In this document: positions 1 to 9,600 of the stretch, piece after piece
Numbering within the stretch: position 1 is the first letter of the stretch
How the letters are laid out: each line of letters begins with the position of its first letter
Origin: Trachipleistophora hominis
Lineage: Eukaryota; Microsporidia; Pleistophoridae
Assembly (NCBI GenBank): GCA_000316135.1
Contig: JH993941.1
Coordinates: 49,284 to 59,920, forward strand
Direction of reading: 5' to 3'
DNA length: 10,637 nt
Notes under the pieces: model-generated
What the model saw: only the letters and a program-made list of their open reading frames with translations
What the model was told of the DNA's origin: nothing
Databases searched by the model: none
Program-made: the position numbers and the translations under genes

Positions 1-22
1 AATGGCAATGTGTATTGCCATT
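1..22. repeat. Perfect 9-bp inverted repeat with 4-base loop
   Basis: Bases 1-9 (AATGGCAAT) are the exact reverse complement of bases 14-22 (ATTGCCATT), with GTGT as the loop. The repeat touches the window edge, so it may extend further or belong to a larger element outside. Function is unknown; it could be a transcript-end hairpin or chance in A+T-rich DNA. Confidence 0.5.
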
Positions 23-1757
23 TGTTTTACACTGCACTTGTTTGTATTTGGACTTCCTTTCTCAGTTATAAAAAACGAATGAACAGAGTAGACCGTTAAA
101 AAACAATAAAGATTAGTAAATAGTATAACCCGTCTTAATTTGCTTACTTAATGAAATAAAGTTGTTTTTAAACGAAGTATGAGATTTATTTAGCAAATTA
201 AACTATATTTAACATAGATCCATATTAGTATGGCTTAGATAAGTGTTTTTTATCATCTCAGTCTTTTGTTTCTTTATTAAAGACGTGTTTAATTATCTTT
301 TCACTACCTCATACCATTCTTCTAACCTGCTAGGATCAACCACAAATTCGAATATTATAAAAATACAACTCATTGGTTTATTAATCAGTTGGAAAGATAA
401 ACTGTTTTATATTTTATGAAAATAAGAAGATGGTGCTTTAAATCACGTTCTTGATAAAAAATTGAGAAGTATTTTGCAGTGACTCGGTGTATGAGGTGTA
501 TATGATAGGGAAAATGCGGTAAATAACGCATTTGATCGGTTAAGTTAGATACTTCTTCTGAAAAGATTGCCTAACGATTCTCGTATAGGTTTTCGTTATA
601 TTTAGTTTTGTTTGTATAACCTGCCATTTGATAACTTCGTACAAGTGTTAAACAAAGATATTTATTTATCGATATTTTATTATAATTATCTGTTACCTCC
701 CACAATATTTGTTGTTTATAGTTAGATATTCGTAGTAAACCATCTATTCTCTCTTAATTACCTTCCTCTATAGTTCTTGTATCCATTTTTGAATATATTA
801 ATGTTTTTGAGGTACGTAACTAATTCTGCAGCAAGTATTGCTGTTAAAAGTATTGGAATTGTTTAAAAGTTTGTTATTAGAATAAAATTTTCATTTTGAT
901 TCAAACTTGTGATTAAATAAACATCCCTTTCGTCATAATAACCTGACCAATTGCATTACATCGTGTATCATTACCACACACAACATTTTTTACATCTAAA
1001 ATTAGTTTTAATTTATTATAATCGTTTATTTTTCTATAAAACGGAGTAAAATTCGATTTTGATTTGACAACATTTACTCTTCGTTGATAAATTAGCGTTC
1101 CGTTTTATTCCTGTCATTCTTAAAATTATATAGTTTTAATTGGAGATCTGGTTATTAAATATAAACATGATTTCAAATCGTGCACCACAATATATTTTAA
1201 AGAATGTATTAAAGTATAATTCGAGTAGTATTTGTAATTCAGCGTTATTAATAAATATAGAGTAACAGTTCATTGCTATCAGCTGCTTCAAGGAAGAAAG
1301 AAGTATTAGACCATTCAGAAAAATTACAAAATTATCAATCGATCAGTGGTTATTTTAAGCTAGTTTTAACCAAGAATAGTAGAAGGATATTATTATGATG
1401 TTATACATTAATTGAAGATAAACATCGTTCTTTTATGACAAACAAGTATTACATAATCCACTGAGGATCACTTTTCTAGCCTAATTATTGAAACAAGAAA
1501 TTAGAAAGACGTAGTTTAAAATACAGGTAACAACTACTGGTGTTCAAGATACAATAGCGTTAAATTACTAATAGCCCAAATAAAATATTCTTTTTATTTC
1601 TACGCTTGATTCTCAATAATCATTAGGCCTTTGTTTATAGGAAATACAAACTCTCGTTTTTTACTAAAAATCAGTTTAATTATCTCCTTCATACACAACA
1701 CCCAATCAAACTTACTCTTTTGATCCGCTGGGACCGACCATGGCCACATCCAAACTC
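1..1757. other. Gene-free A+T-rich region
   Basis: About 1.75 kb downstream of the Trf4-like gene. No frame holds a convincing reading frame: stops are dense on both strands, and there is no CCC tract closely followed by an ATG on the plus strand, nor the mirror pattern on the minus strand. I see no tRNA B-box, rRNA-like segment or tandem repeat. The only local structure noted is a small perfect hairpin at the left edge. It could be plain intergenic DNA, or the remains of something too decayed to recognise by eye. Confidence 0.6.
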
Positions 1758-1760
1758 TTA

Positions 1761-2940
1761 TTACATTTCCTTATCTATCACAACCTTTTTATAGAACTTC
1801 GTCACATTCTCTCTCCATGTGATTTCGGCATCACTAACTTTAATCCACAGTGGCAGTGCAATGTATTTATCGCCGACTCGTTCCTTAGCAACGCTGCTCA
1901 TAATCCTGTATGCGTGCGTAAACACGTCTCGGATAGCATTCATATTAGTTGACAGACTCCCTACATCATGAGAACTGTCTGTAGGATCCTCTATGGATAG
2001 ATAATTGTTAGTATCTTTCTTCTTGTAACTGTAGGAACAAATTTTGGCTCTGTCGTAGCAAAAATCTTGGCCGTCAAAACGAGAAAAAATCCATGAACAA
2101 AACAGACAAATTAGGTGCAACGGGCATTTGACGTTGCACGAGTGGATGAAGATTGAGAAAATTGATAAGCATCAACAATTGTGCGTATGAACACAGTCCA
2201 CCTCTCTTACTTTCGTTCAATCCACGGGATTTAAGAAAGTACTTCAGAAACAGCGACAGATCTTTGATGTATGGTTGCTGTTTCAAAGCTTTTTTTATGA
2301 ATCTGGTGTGAATTATACCAGATTCCTGATTTAGCGATAGATCATATCTAAAATGGCAAACATCCATGAATCTAAGTATGGGTATGCGTGCCTTAGATAG
2401 AAAGATGACACTCTTGGTGAATATAAAAGGACTCGTGCACAAAAATCCTTGTAATTTTTTTAGGGCGTCCTTTTCATCCGTAAAAAGTGTTAAATCGATA
2501 TCACTTCCAGGAAGATACAGTCCGGTCTCGTAGCTCCCAAAGCATTCAACTCTGTCCTCACAGATTTGATTTTCATTCTTTTCAACGGCAGATTTGTCGT
2601 CGCTTTTGTTCTCTATACCATCCTTTTCCCTGATTTTCGATGTGTTATCAAAATAACCATTTCCTTCCTTAGCACACGTTCTTTCCCTTTTTATTTCCTC
2701 TAAGCCGTTTAAAATCAACTCTTTAACCCGTTTTATCATAACTCTCCTAAGAGTTACCTCCTCATCACTAGGCCTCAGAAACTCAATGAACTGTCTCAGT
2801 TCGTTATTTAAATGATCCATGAACGAAATCTTTCTCGATTGATTGTATTTTGGATTTATGCTGAGAAATGCGAGAGCGTCAAACACGACATACGGCCTGC
2901 TTTCCTCATTGCTCTTTATTTGAATGTAGTCGCCCTGCAT
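1761..2940 (-). CDS. Trf4/PAPD5-type non-canonical poly(A) polymerase (one frameshift)
   Basis: Nucleotidyltransferase of the Trf4/5 family. Relatives add short A tails to aberrant nuclear RNAs in the TRAMP complex so that the exosome degrades them. The first frame (288 residues) has the core motif FGSYETGLYLPGSDIDL, with G135-S136 and catalytic D147 and D149. A likely third carboxylate is D200 in YDLSL, and the helix motif GGLCSYAQLL lies at 247-256. After NLSVLFMDFF this frame ends at a TGA (2074-2076). The family's next block, SIEDPTDSSHDVGS, and the C-terminal helices continue in a neighbouring frame to tandem TAA TAA stops at 1758-1763. Removing one T from the T6 run (2084-2089, minus-strand sense) restores the family spacing and gives about 392 residues, shorter than yeast Trf4. 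Residues 85-128 are a charged low-complexity insert. The start is backed by CCCC just upstream. Which Trf4/5-type paralogue it is cannot be told. Confidence 0.88.
2084..2089 (-). other. Frameshift site in the Trf4-like gene (T6 run)
   Basis: On the coding strand the codons for MDF run into TTTTTT. The zero frame then hits TGA within four codons, whereas the frame offset by +1 continues with SRFDGQDF and the conserved SIEDP block. One extra T in this run would explain it. Deleting it makes the gap between NLSVL and the conserved G..F equal to that in Trf4 relatives (NLGVL..FFELYG..F). Confidence 0.75.
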
Positions 2941-2942
2941 CA

Positions 2943-2946
2943 GGGG
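2943..2946 (-). promoter_or_regulatory. CCC-type start-site motif of the Trf4-like gene
   Basis: In coding sense the context is TACCCCTGATG, so CCCC ends two bases before the ATG. Such C tracts immediately before the start codon are a known microsporidian expression signal, and this one supports the chosen start. Confidence 0.65.
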
Positions 2947-3558
2947 TACCTCTATTTTTCAAATTTCTACTAGATGATTTTTCGTGACACGGTTCACAAA
3001 TCGTCATTTTTTACCCGTGTGGTACCGCTGCTTACAAATTTCCTGTTTTCGTTGAATTACCATGCCATGTATTGGTAATTATAGATTAAATGGATGTTTG
3101 TTACGAATACGCCATTAGTTTTGAATTGCTTGTATTAACTAATAATGATGTATAAAGTCACCTTTATATCGTTTATTAACGTGATTTATAAATAATAGAA
3201 ATTGAACGTTCTACATTTTATTTTTTAATATAATCCTAGTATACCAGAAATACGCGCATCTACATTGCGAATCTTGCAGGCATCATAAAATGATTGTCAG
3301 TCAAATTTTATTTTTATTAAACTATTTTTGTGTAATCGATCAATCAATTTAATTTGGTAAAATTACGGGTAACTACGATTTTATAGACAATGAAGTCTAA
3401 AGTAAAATGAATTTATCACAAAATAACGTAAAAATGAATTTAAGCGAGAAAAGAATTATAAGATGGCAACAAAATGGATAACAATACGATAAGGTGTACA
3501 AATAATATTTAATAAATTGGTTAAGGAAAGGACCATTTATCTGAACATCAAATAACAA
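2947..3558. other. Intergenic spacer between Elp2 and the Trf4-like gene
   Basis: About 610 bases of A+T-rich DNA between the Elp2 stop and the Trf4-like start, both on the minus strand. It should hold the promoter of the Trf4-like gene and the end of the Elp2 transcript. I see no reading frame with a C tract before its ATG, no RNA gene and no notable repeat. Confidence 0.6.
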
Positions 3559-5770
3559 CTAAACTTTATTTATGTTGAACACTCTCATCATATTATCATC
3601 ACTAATCGTAATCAGCCTATTATTGTTGAATTTAATTTCGTTGATTGATTTGGCATGTATTCTCTGTTCATAGATCTGGTTATATCCCTCTGTTTTGAGA
3701 ATTTTTAACATTCCGTTTTTCAAACCTACGAAAAGATGCCTGTCGTGAAATCTAAGAGCCGTAACTTCTTCTTCACATTTTATTGTCTCAATTACATCAA
3801 GACTATCAACAGAATAGATCAGCACGTTTCTGTCCTTTGAGCCTGTTGCGAACATCGTGCCCAGATTATCAAAGCTTGCCGCATTTACTCTCCTAGAATG
3901 CGAAAAAATCCTTTTTCTTAGACTTAGATAGTACGGTGAGTCGTTCAAAATTTTATTTATGACATTCTCCGCGTCACTTTCATTAAATCGTGTGGTATTA
4001 TTACCATTATTGTGTGTAGAGTCCTTTCCTGCAGGAGAATCTGTACTTGTATCTAAAATTCGGTAGAATGACACGCTTTTATCTCTAGAGACCGCTACGA
4101 CGTACTTTCCATCATCACTAATTTCAATCTTTTCAATTCCAAGATCGTGCACTGCCAGGTACTGCACAACAACGAAATTTACGATCACGAAAATGCCAGA
4201 AAACTTCAATGATGAGCTTTTGTTTGCGCACAGAATAATTTTATCGTTGGAAGAAAGGCATGCATTAGCAAAGAATTGCGCGTATATTTTCTTTTTTCTC
4301 TGTAACAAAGGATGTTCTGCAGTGTATGCTCGTTTAGGAACAGCGGGGCCGTCATTTTTTTATCTCGTTCGTGAGTGACAGTTCACTTGGTGTGGCAATG
4401 AATAGGACGTTTTCATGTTGAGCTTCGCACTTGTTGTCTGCTACAGCAGTAACAAGGGCACTATCACCTGATTCAACGTTCATTTTTAGATCGACATCGC
4501 GCAGTATTTTTTCTACACCAGTAGTTCGCTCATACACCCTCAGAATACTTTCATCCGATCCAACAACAACATTATCGTTGTAAAATACGGCACTCCGTAT
4601 CGAATAGCCGTGAATGCACGGGCGAGCAACTTCTTTCATTTTATAATACAATCTTACCGTCCTGTCGAGAGAGCCCGTCAATATAAAATCATTTTTAACA
4701 GCCAGCGTTGTTATTTTATCAACGTGGCCGCCCACAGAGTGTACGAGTTCTGTATCACAGTACCGGTATATACCGCCATTATAAGAGTGTACCATTACAA
4801 AATATTCATTTTCCTGTTCTATTTCATTATCATAACCATTTTCAAAACTCGTACATTTTTCATTTATAACCAGTGCACTGTAAAATGGCGTACTTACCAA
4901 GTTTCCTAGTCGTGTCTTACTTTTCCATCCATCTCTAAACTCCCATATGATAACACAGTTGTCTGCGCCAGCGCTGACAATCTCGTTGTGTTTATCAACG
5001 AAATTACTTTCATACACGTAATCACTGTGCCCTATCAAAGTATCGACATGTTCAAATGTTTGTAAATTGTGTATTTTTATAGTTTTGTCCTGTGATGATG
5101 ATAATATAATAGATGTGTTAATTTTGATATCGGTTACCGCGTCATCATGAGCCTTTATATTTTCTACCGTGTACTTCTCTAAACGTTTTATATCCATAAT
5201 TTTGTCTGTTTTACGTTCTTCCAAGTAGAAACGCTCATATTCGTGCGAGCTATTGGTCTGCAAACTGTTATTTCCAATTTTGTGAGATTCCAGCAAATTA
5301 TCGAGTTTGATTGTGAATTTTAGAATCTTACCATCCAACGTTCCACACACCAGGAACACCGTCCCGTCTATGATAATACAGTCTAAAGTGATCACACCTT
5401 CTTGTTCGACATAAAAAATGCTCTTTTCACAGAATATGTAAATTTTTTCGAAAGAACAAAATGCCTTTACATCACGTAATTTCCCGTCGTGCAATACAAA
5501 CTTGCTCTTGTTCACGGCCTGAATGGCATCATTGCTTTCAAAAAGTACCGTATTGTTCAGTTCAACACAATTATCCTTGTCGCTCAGAATAATCCCGTCT
5601 CGAACCTTCAAGTTGGTAATGTCGTTCCCTTGACGTATTATCGGTGCTATTTTGTTGTTTTTACATTTTATTACATTTGAGGAAGACGCGTAGTACACCA
5701 CATTGTTCTCCTGGCACATAACGTGGTTTTTTTGTGCGATTCCCGCCACATTAAAAATGTTCTCGAGCAT
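3559..5770 (-). CDS. ELP2: Elongator complex subunit Elp2, WD40 protein (frameshifted)
   Basis: Elp2 is a double beta-propeller in Elongator, the complex that starts cm5-type modification of tRNA wobble uridines. The N-terminal frame (472 residues) has WD repeats such as KAHDDAVTDI (207-216), IGHSDYVYES with SAGADNCVIIW, and GGHVDKITTL with TGSLDRTVRLY. Elp2 hallmarks are DGWKSKTRLGNL (280-291), RPCIHGYS (383-390) and VGSDESILRVY (403-413); the usual ATVPALGLSNK-like block appears as ATPSELSLTNE near 459-469. This frame stops at TGA 4352-4354. The rest continues in another frame (DDGKYVVAVSRDKSVSFY, then GTMFATGSKDRNVLIY) to TAG 3559-3561. Joined, it is about 737 residues, close to yeast Elp2 (788). 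The start has CCCCC just upstream. The family assignment is firm; how the frames join is uncertain. Confidence 0.9.
4291..4361 (-). other. Frameshift zone in Elp2
   Basis: The first frame ends in an A7 run (4355-4361, coding sense) followed by TGA. The downstream frame becomes Elp2-like from KKIYAQFF onward, around an A6 run at 4292-4297. Two readings fit. One extra base in the A7 run links the frames directly. Alternatively, one base is missing from each run, and the 60-70 bases between are read in the third frame, which contains NEHTLQNILCYREK, similar to the HLLQNTLWPE block of Elp2 proteins. I slightly favour the second. No GT..AG intron with microsporidian signals is visible here. Confidence 0.65.
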
Positions 5771-5771
5771 C

Positions 5772-5776
5772 GGGGG
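5772..5776 (-). promoter_or_regulatory. CCC-type start-site motif of ELP2
   Basis: In coding sense the context is GCCCCCGATG: five Cs end one base before the ATG. This is the strongest example of the start-associated C tract in the window and fixes the Elp2 start. Confidence 0.65.
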
Positions 5777-6045
5777 CTTTGATGGTTGAAATGATTATGA
5801 ACATAAAATTGATCTATGAGAATAAAAACTTGTATTGATTAGTGCGAGACTAAGTTATCCAGTCAGACTTAACATACTGATGGTGATCTGAACAAAAAAT
5901 AGTTGAACTTATGGTAAGTAAGAAATGAAGTAATACGAAGTAGGAGTTTTATTTTAAAAATATAAGAAACTGGACGGTGAGTGCACAATATAGCGAAACA
6001 TTCCAATTTTAATCATCTGCATGCTGTTGAACGACGTATCATTTA

Positions 6046-6186
6046 TTATTTACTGAATTTGTTCAGGCTGTGTGGAATATCGCCTATCTCTTCTGACAAC
6101 GATAATATATTATCGAGAGAAACGTTTATCTGCTCTAATTGGTGTATTATTCTGTCCAATTGTTCTTCCGTAAAATCATCCGACAT
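6046..6186 (-). CDS. 46-residue coiled-coil protein, possible DASH subunit Dad1-like
   Basis: A complete small frame running MSDDFTEEQLDRI to LNKFSK, ended by tandem TAA TAA and preceded by CCCCTCA before the ATG, like its neighbours. It is acidic and helical. L10, I14, L17, N21, L24 and L28 follow a heptad pattern, so a short coiled coil is likely. The stretch NVSLDNILSLSEEIGDI (21-37) resembles the Dad1 core (N.SLEE....KEF.DV..LW..F) in spacing and character, and an F follows at residue 44. Dad1 is a subunit of the ring-forming DASH/Dam1 complex that couples kinetochores to microtubules. This resemblance is by eye over about 25 residues and could be coincidence. The protein is about half the length of yeast Dad1. 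The gene itself is well supported by start motif, stop pair and clean frame; the identity is tentative. A longer antisense frame covers the same DNA. Confidence 0.6.
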   Translation of the reverse strand: MSDDFTEEQLDRIIHQLEQINVSLDNILSLSEEIGDIPHSLNKFSK

Positions 6187-6189
6187 TGA

Positions 6190-6193
6190 GGGG
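6190..6193 (-). promoter_or_regulatory. CCC-type start-site motif of the 46-residue gene
   Basis: In coding sense the context is AACCCCTCAATG, with CCCC ending three bases before the ATG. Its similarity to the motifs of the three larger genes is the main reason to accept this small frame as a gene. Confidence 0.6.
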
Positions 6194-6622
6194 TTGCTCA
6201 AGCCAAGGATACGTAAACTGAGATGGAACGAAAAGATTCAATTTAGTGCTACAACGATTCTACCAACAGTTTGGAGGTCATATCGACGCTTAATACGTTC
6301 AGAAAATTTCTTTGGAATGTTAAGAAAGTGTGAGGTAATAATTTTTTTTGGAGAAACACATTTAATTAATTTTTAACATTCATCCTAACACCCATTTAAC
6401 ATACTGTGAGGTAATAATTAAATATTCTTCTAAGAAAACTAAAAAAATGTAATATAAAGGTATAAAATATTAAACATGTTAAATAACTTGTGTAGATATT
6501 AATGGCGTATAATATAAGACATGATATTCTATGACAGACTATCGTGCAAATGAACCTTTAATGTTCGTGTAATCGCACTTTTCGCGAACGAGTTCAACAT
6601 GCTATGCGCTTGGACGTGCCGA
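6194..6622. other. Intergenic spacer with a 15-bp direct repeat
   Basis: About 430 bases between the end of the GEF/GAP gene and the small gene. No reading frame with a C tract was found. TGTGAGGTAATAATT occurs at 6329-6343 and again at 6405-6419 in the same orientation, which is the only clear internal structure. Confidence 0.6.
6329..6419. repeat. Pair of 15-bp direct repeats
   Basis: TGTGAGGTAATAATT is present at 6329-6343 and 6405-6419, with starts 76 bases apart. Both copies lie upstream of the 46-residue gene and downstream of the GEF/GAP gene. They may be a duplicated protein-binding site or the trace of a small local duplication; no homology between the surrounding bases was noticed. 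Confidence 0.55.
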
Positions 6623-9600
6623 TTATATGTATATTTGTGTTTTTGGTAGTTCTTCGAATATAAAATCGAGCCAATGTAACAGTAAATCCTTTTCCAACAT
6701 TCCAAAATCTAAAAATAGGTACTCGATTAGGTTTACGAACACTTCTGCGCCTAATATTTTGCTTATTTTCATAAAATGGGTAAATACAACAGAAAAAAAT
6801 AGTTTCCTTTCGTTTCTAGCACTGGGTAAAACGAAAAATTATTTTTCAAATTTGTAAATATTTTCTTAAGGTCATCATACGTGAATATGTCGTACACAGA
6901 ACATTTGAAATACGTTGCTACCATATTGGTGAGCCTACTTGCACCTATGTCCTCTAGAGAGCTTCTCTTCGGCATTCCTTTTTTCAAAAAGCTTTTAAGA
7001 TCATTCAATCGTAAAGTCTTATAAAATTTGATGCTCTGCTTTTTACTTCCAAAGAAACTGAAGGTTATAATCGTATCCTCGTCTTCATCATCATCTTTGT
7101 GTTTGCTCAGCTCTTCTTCTATGAATAACATGCATTGCCTTATAATGTTGAACACTGCCAAATTGGTATCAATAAATTTGTAATCGCCTGATACGCGCAG
7201 ACTGTGATTCTCCTGTTGCTCATTGACCATGAGATTGCAGCGCATCTCAGCATTCTTTTCTTTTCCCAGGGGAAAAACTGCGAGTTGATCAGCATGCTTT
7301 TGAGAAACAGAGATTTAAATTTTGCTTTGAATTCGCTGCTGGTCATGATTAGTGGCTGTATTTTTATTCGTTTCGAGCTATACACAACGCATTCTATCAC
7401 ATTTTGTTCGATCAGCACTTCATCAGGCGATCTGTTGCCGTGATTTCGTGGCAGCACGTTGCCACTGCTGTCACGCTTTGCACACTCATGAACTGCATTT
7501 GTTTTTACTTTTCCTTTCCGTATGGTCCATATCAACTTTTCTTTGCTGATTAAGAATTTACCGATCTCCGTATTAACTTTGCCAACTGTTTTTCGCTCCT
7601 TTCCCTTGCTGACTTCTCTATTGCTGAGATTGATGACCACCGAACTGCCTACCCTCTGATATTTGTCATATTCTATCACGTGGTAGAACACGAATGTGTT
7701 CTCAATCATATCAAAAAACATCTTGCTCTGTTTTTTCATCGAATAGTCGTTGTTCCTGAAGAAAAAGAACTCCTTGAGGAAATCGTTTACTCCCCTGTCT
7801 TTTACGCTGACAACAAATGTTTCTGTTATATCATCACCCGTATTAATCACACGGCTGCCCGGCACGTTTGCTAAATTTTTTTCCGTAACCTCTTCAGTAA
7901 ATATAAATTTCAACGTGTTCTTGGCTATCTGTATTATCCTCACGTTCTGCAGAGGAATATATTTTATGAAGCGCAATCTCAAATCACTCTCTTTAAAGAT
8001 GTCCGTCTCGTCACTGCTCCTCGCTGCTACCATGAGAATATCATTGTATAGGAAAAATGATAATCTTACTACCCGTGCTATTTCACCATTAAGCTGTCTT
8101 TTGAACGCACGTTTTACATTGAGAATATCGGGCGGACAGTTTTCTACCTTCTTTTGAATTATAAATGCTTTTCTACCACTCTCAAAACAAAACCTTTCTC
8201 TGTCAAGTTCGAAAATAAAATTGCTGAGCTTAGTCAGAGCATCCGTAAATTGTTCGCTAATAAATCGGGCGTCGACGTATTTGTAGAACTTTTCTAAAAA
8301 CTGTTTATAACGGACCATACGCTGTACGGGAAGTATAAAAACACCTTCTAGGCCTCCTTCAAACTCGCTCAACGATACCTTTTTTGATTCTAATATCGGA
8401 GTGATATCGTGCATGCTGTAAAGCGTGAAAAATCCCTTGTACTTATCCATTAGCTCAACGTACTGATTAAAGAATGCAAAGATCTTCTCAACTCTGTCGC
8501 TCACTTTTCCTATAGTTTCCAACTTTTCGACGACCTCGACAATTGCATCGTTAAGGTTTCCACCGATAAATTCGTAGAATGAATCATCGATTAAATGTTC
8601 TACTACTGTCCTTTGGTCGTTCTTCGCCTTACCATCTGGTGTATGAGATGAATTTGTTTCATCACCAGCTTGTCCAATTGATGATGAAGAGTTATATATG
8701 AAAGAATTTTTTTGTGATACATCGAGAGAAACATCATTCGGCAACGTATTATTCGAGCTATCCATCTCTTTATTTTTAGATGTACGACTAAATCCATGTG
8801 TTAAAATGTTCCTATAATAGCACTCATCTTTTTCCATGTTGCGCATTCCCCTCCACTTTAAAACACTGTCATTAAATCCTAATATTCTCATGAAAAAATA
8901 AAAGATTACTCGTTCACTCTTAAGAACCTCCTGAAAGTTTTCGAATACTTTCTTAACCTTTAAATCAGCAATACTCTCACATTTTCTTACCACGTTATCG
9001 TAGAACGACTCTAAAATCAAATGATAGTTATTCTGAGTCTGAAAAAACTCTGTAAAGCAGCTCTTCAATTTTTTAAATGATGGCGACTGCTTTAAATTTA
9101 ACGAGTTAACTACTATCAACGGCTTTTTCTTGGTCGATAAAAAGTTAAAATCCTGATTCTCGAGCGGCGTTCCGAGCAATGAAGGAATAAGATCGCCATT
9201 CTTCGATTCTTCAATGATTTCCAAGGCATCGTCCAGATCTTTGTCAACAACAACGTCCACTGCATAGCAGTTTTCTGTGATGCTTCCTTCCACATCATAA
9301 TAATCCTTCTCAAATATCACGTTAAATTTGGATTGAACGGCTTTGAAGCTGAAATTTTCTTTTTTTGTGCTCAGATTCTCCAACACCTTATTGTATTCCG
9401 TTTCCAAATCCAGAAACGAGACAGCGGTATTCAAGTCGGTGCTTACGGAACGACTTCTTTCCGACGTATTTTCTTGCAGCGACTTATAAAGCGATTTCAC
9501 CGTCCGGTTCCAAAAGCCTTTGGCTACTTCTGGCTGGGTCTTGGAAAAAATCTTGTCCAACGGCACGCCATTTTCATAGTCTAAATACTGCTGCGATGGT

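Noticed and set aside
1761..2120. Separate small gene after the Trf4-like frame
   Set aside because: Its content (SIEDP...HDVGS and C-terminal helices) is the missing end of the Trf4-like protein, and its first ATG lies inside the overlap with no start motif.
3559..4308. Separate WD40 gene starting at a TTG
   Set aside because: No ATG start or C tract. The sequence matches the second half of Elp2 and follows the first half directly, so it is one gene split by frameshift.
4291..4361. Short intron explaining the Elp2 frame change
   Set aside because: No GTAAGT-like donor or AG acceptor with a branch motif brackets the break; the same was checked at the Trf4 break.
4610..4909. 99-codon plus-strand frame
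   Set aside because: Antisense shadow of Elp2, rich in I, F and Y as expected from reverse reading; no start motif.
6100..6115. 16-bp perfect palindrome CGATAATATATTATCG
   Set aside because: It lies inside the small coding sequence and consists mostly of alternating A and T, so it is probably incidental.
5981..6376. 131-codon plus-strand frame
   Set aside because: No family likeness, no C tract before its ATG, and it lies antisense to the better supported 46-residue gene.
7253..7277. Programmed -1 ribosomal frameshift
   Set aside because: No slippery heptamer of the X-XXY-YYZ type in frame and no obvious downstream stem. Breaks in two other genes point to a common, non-programmed cause.
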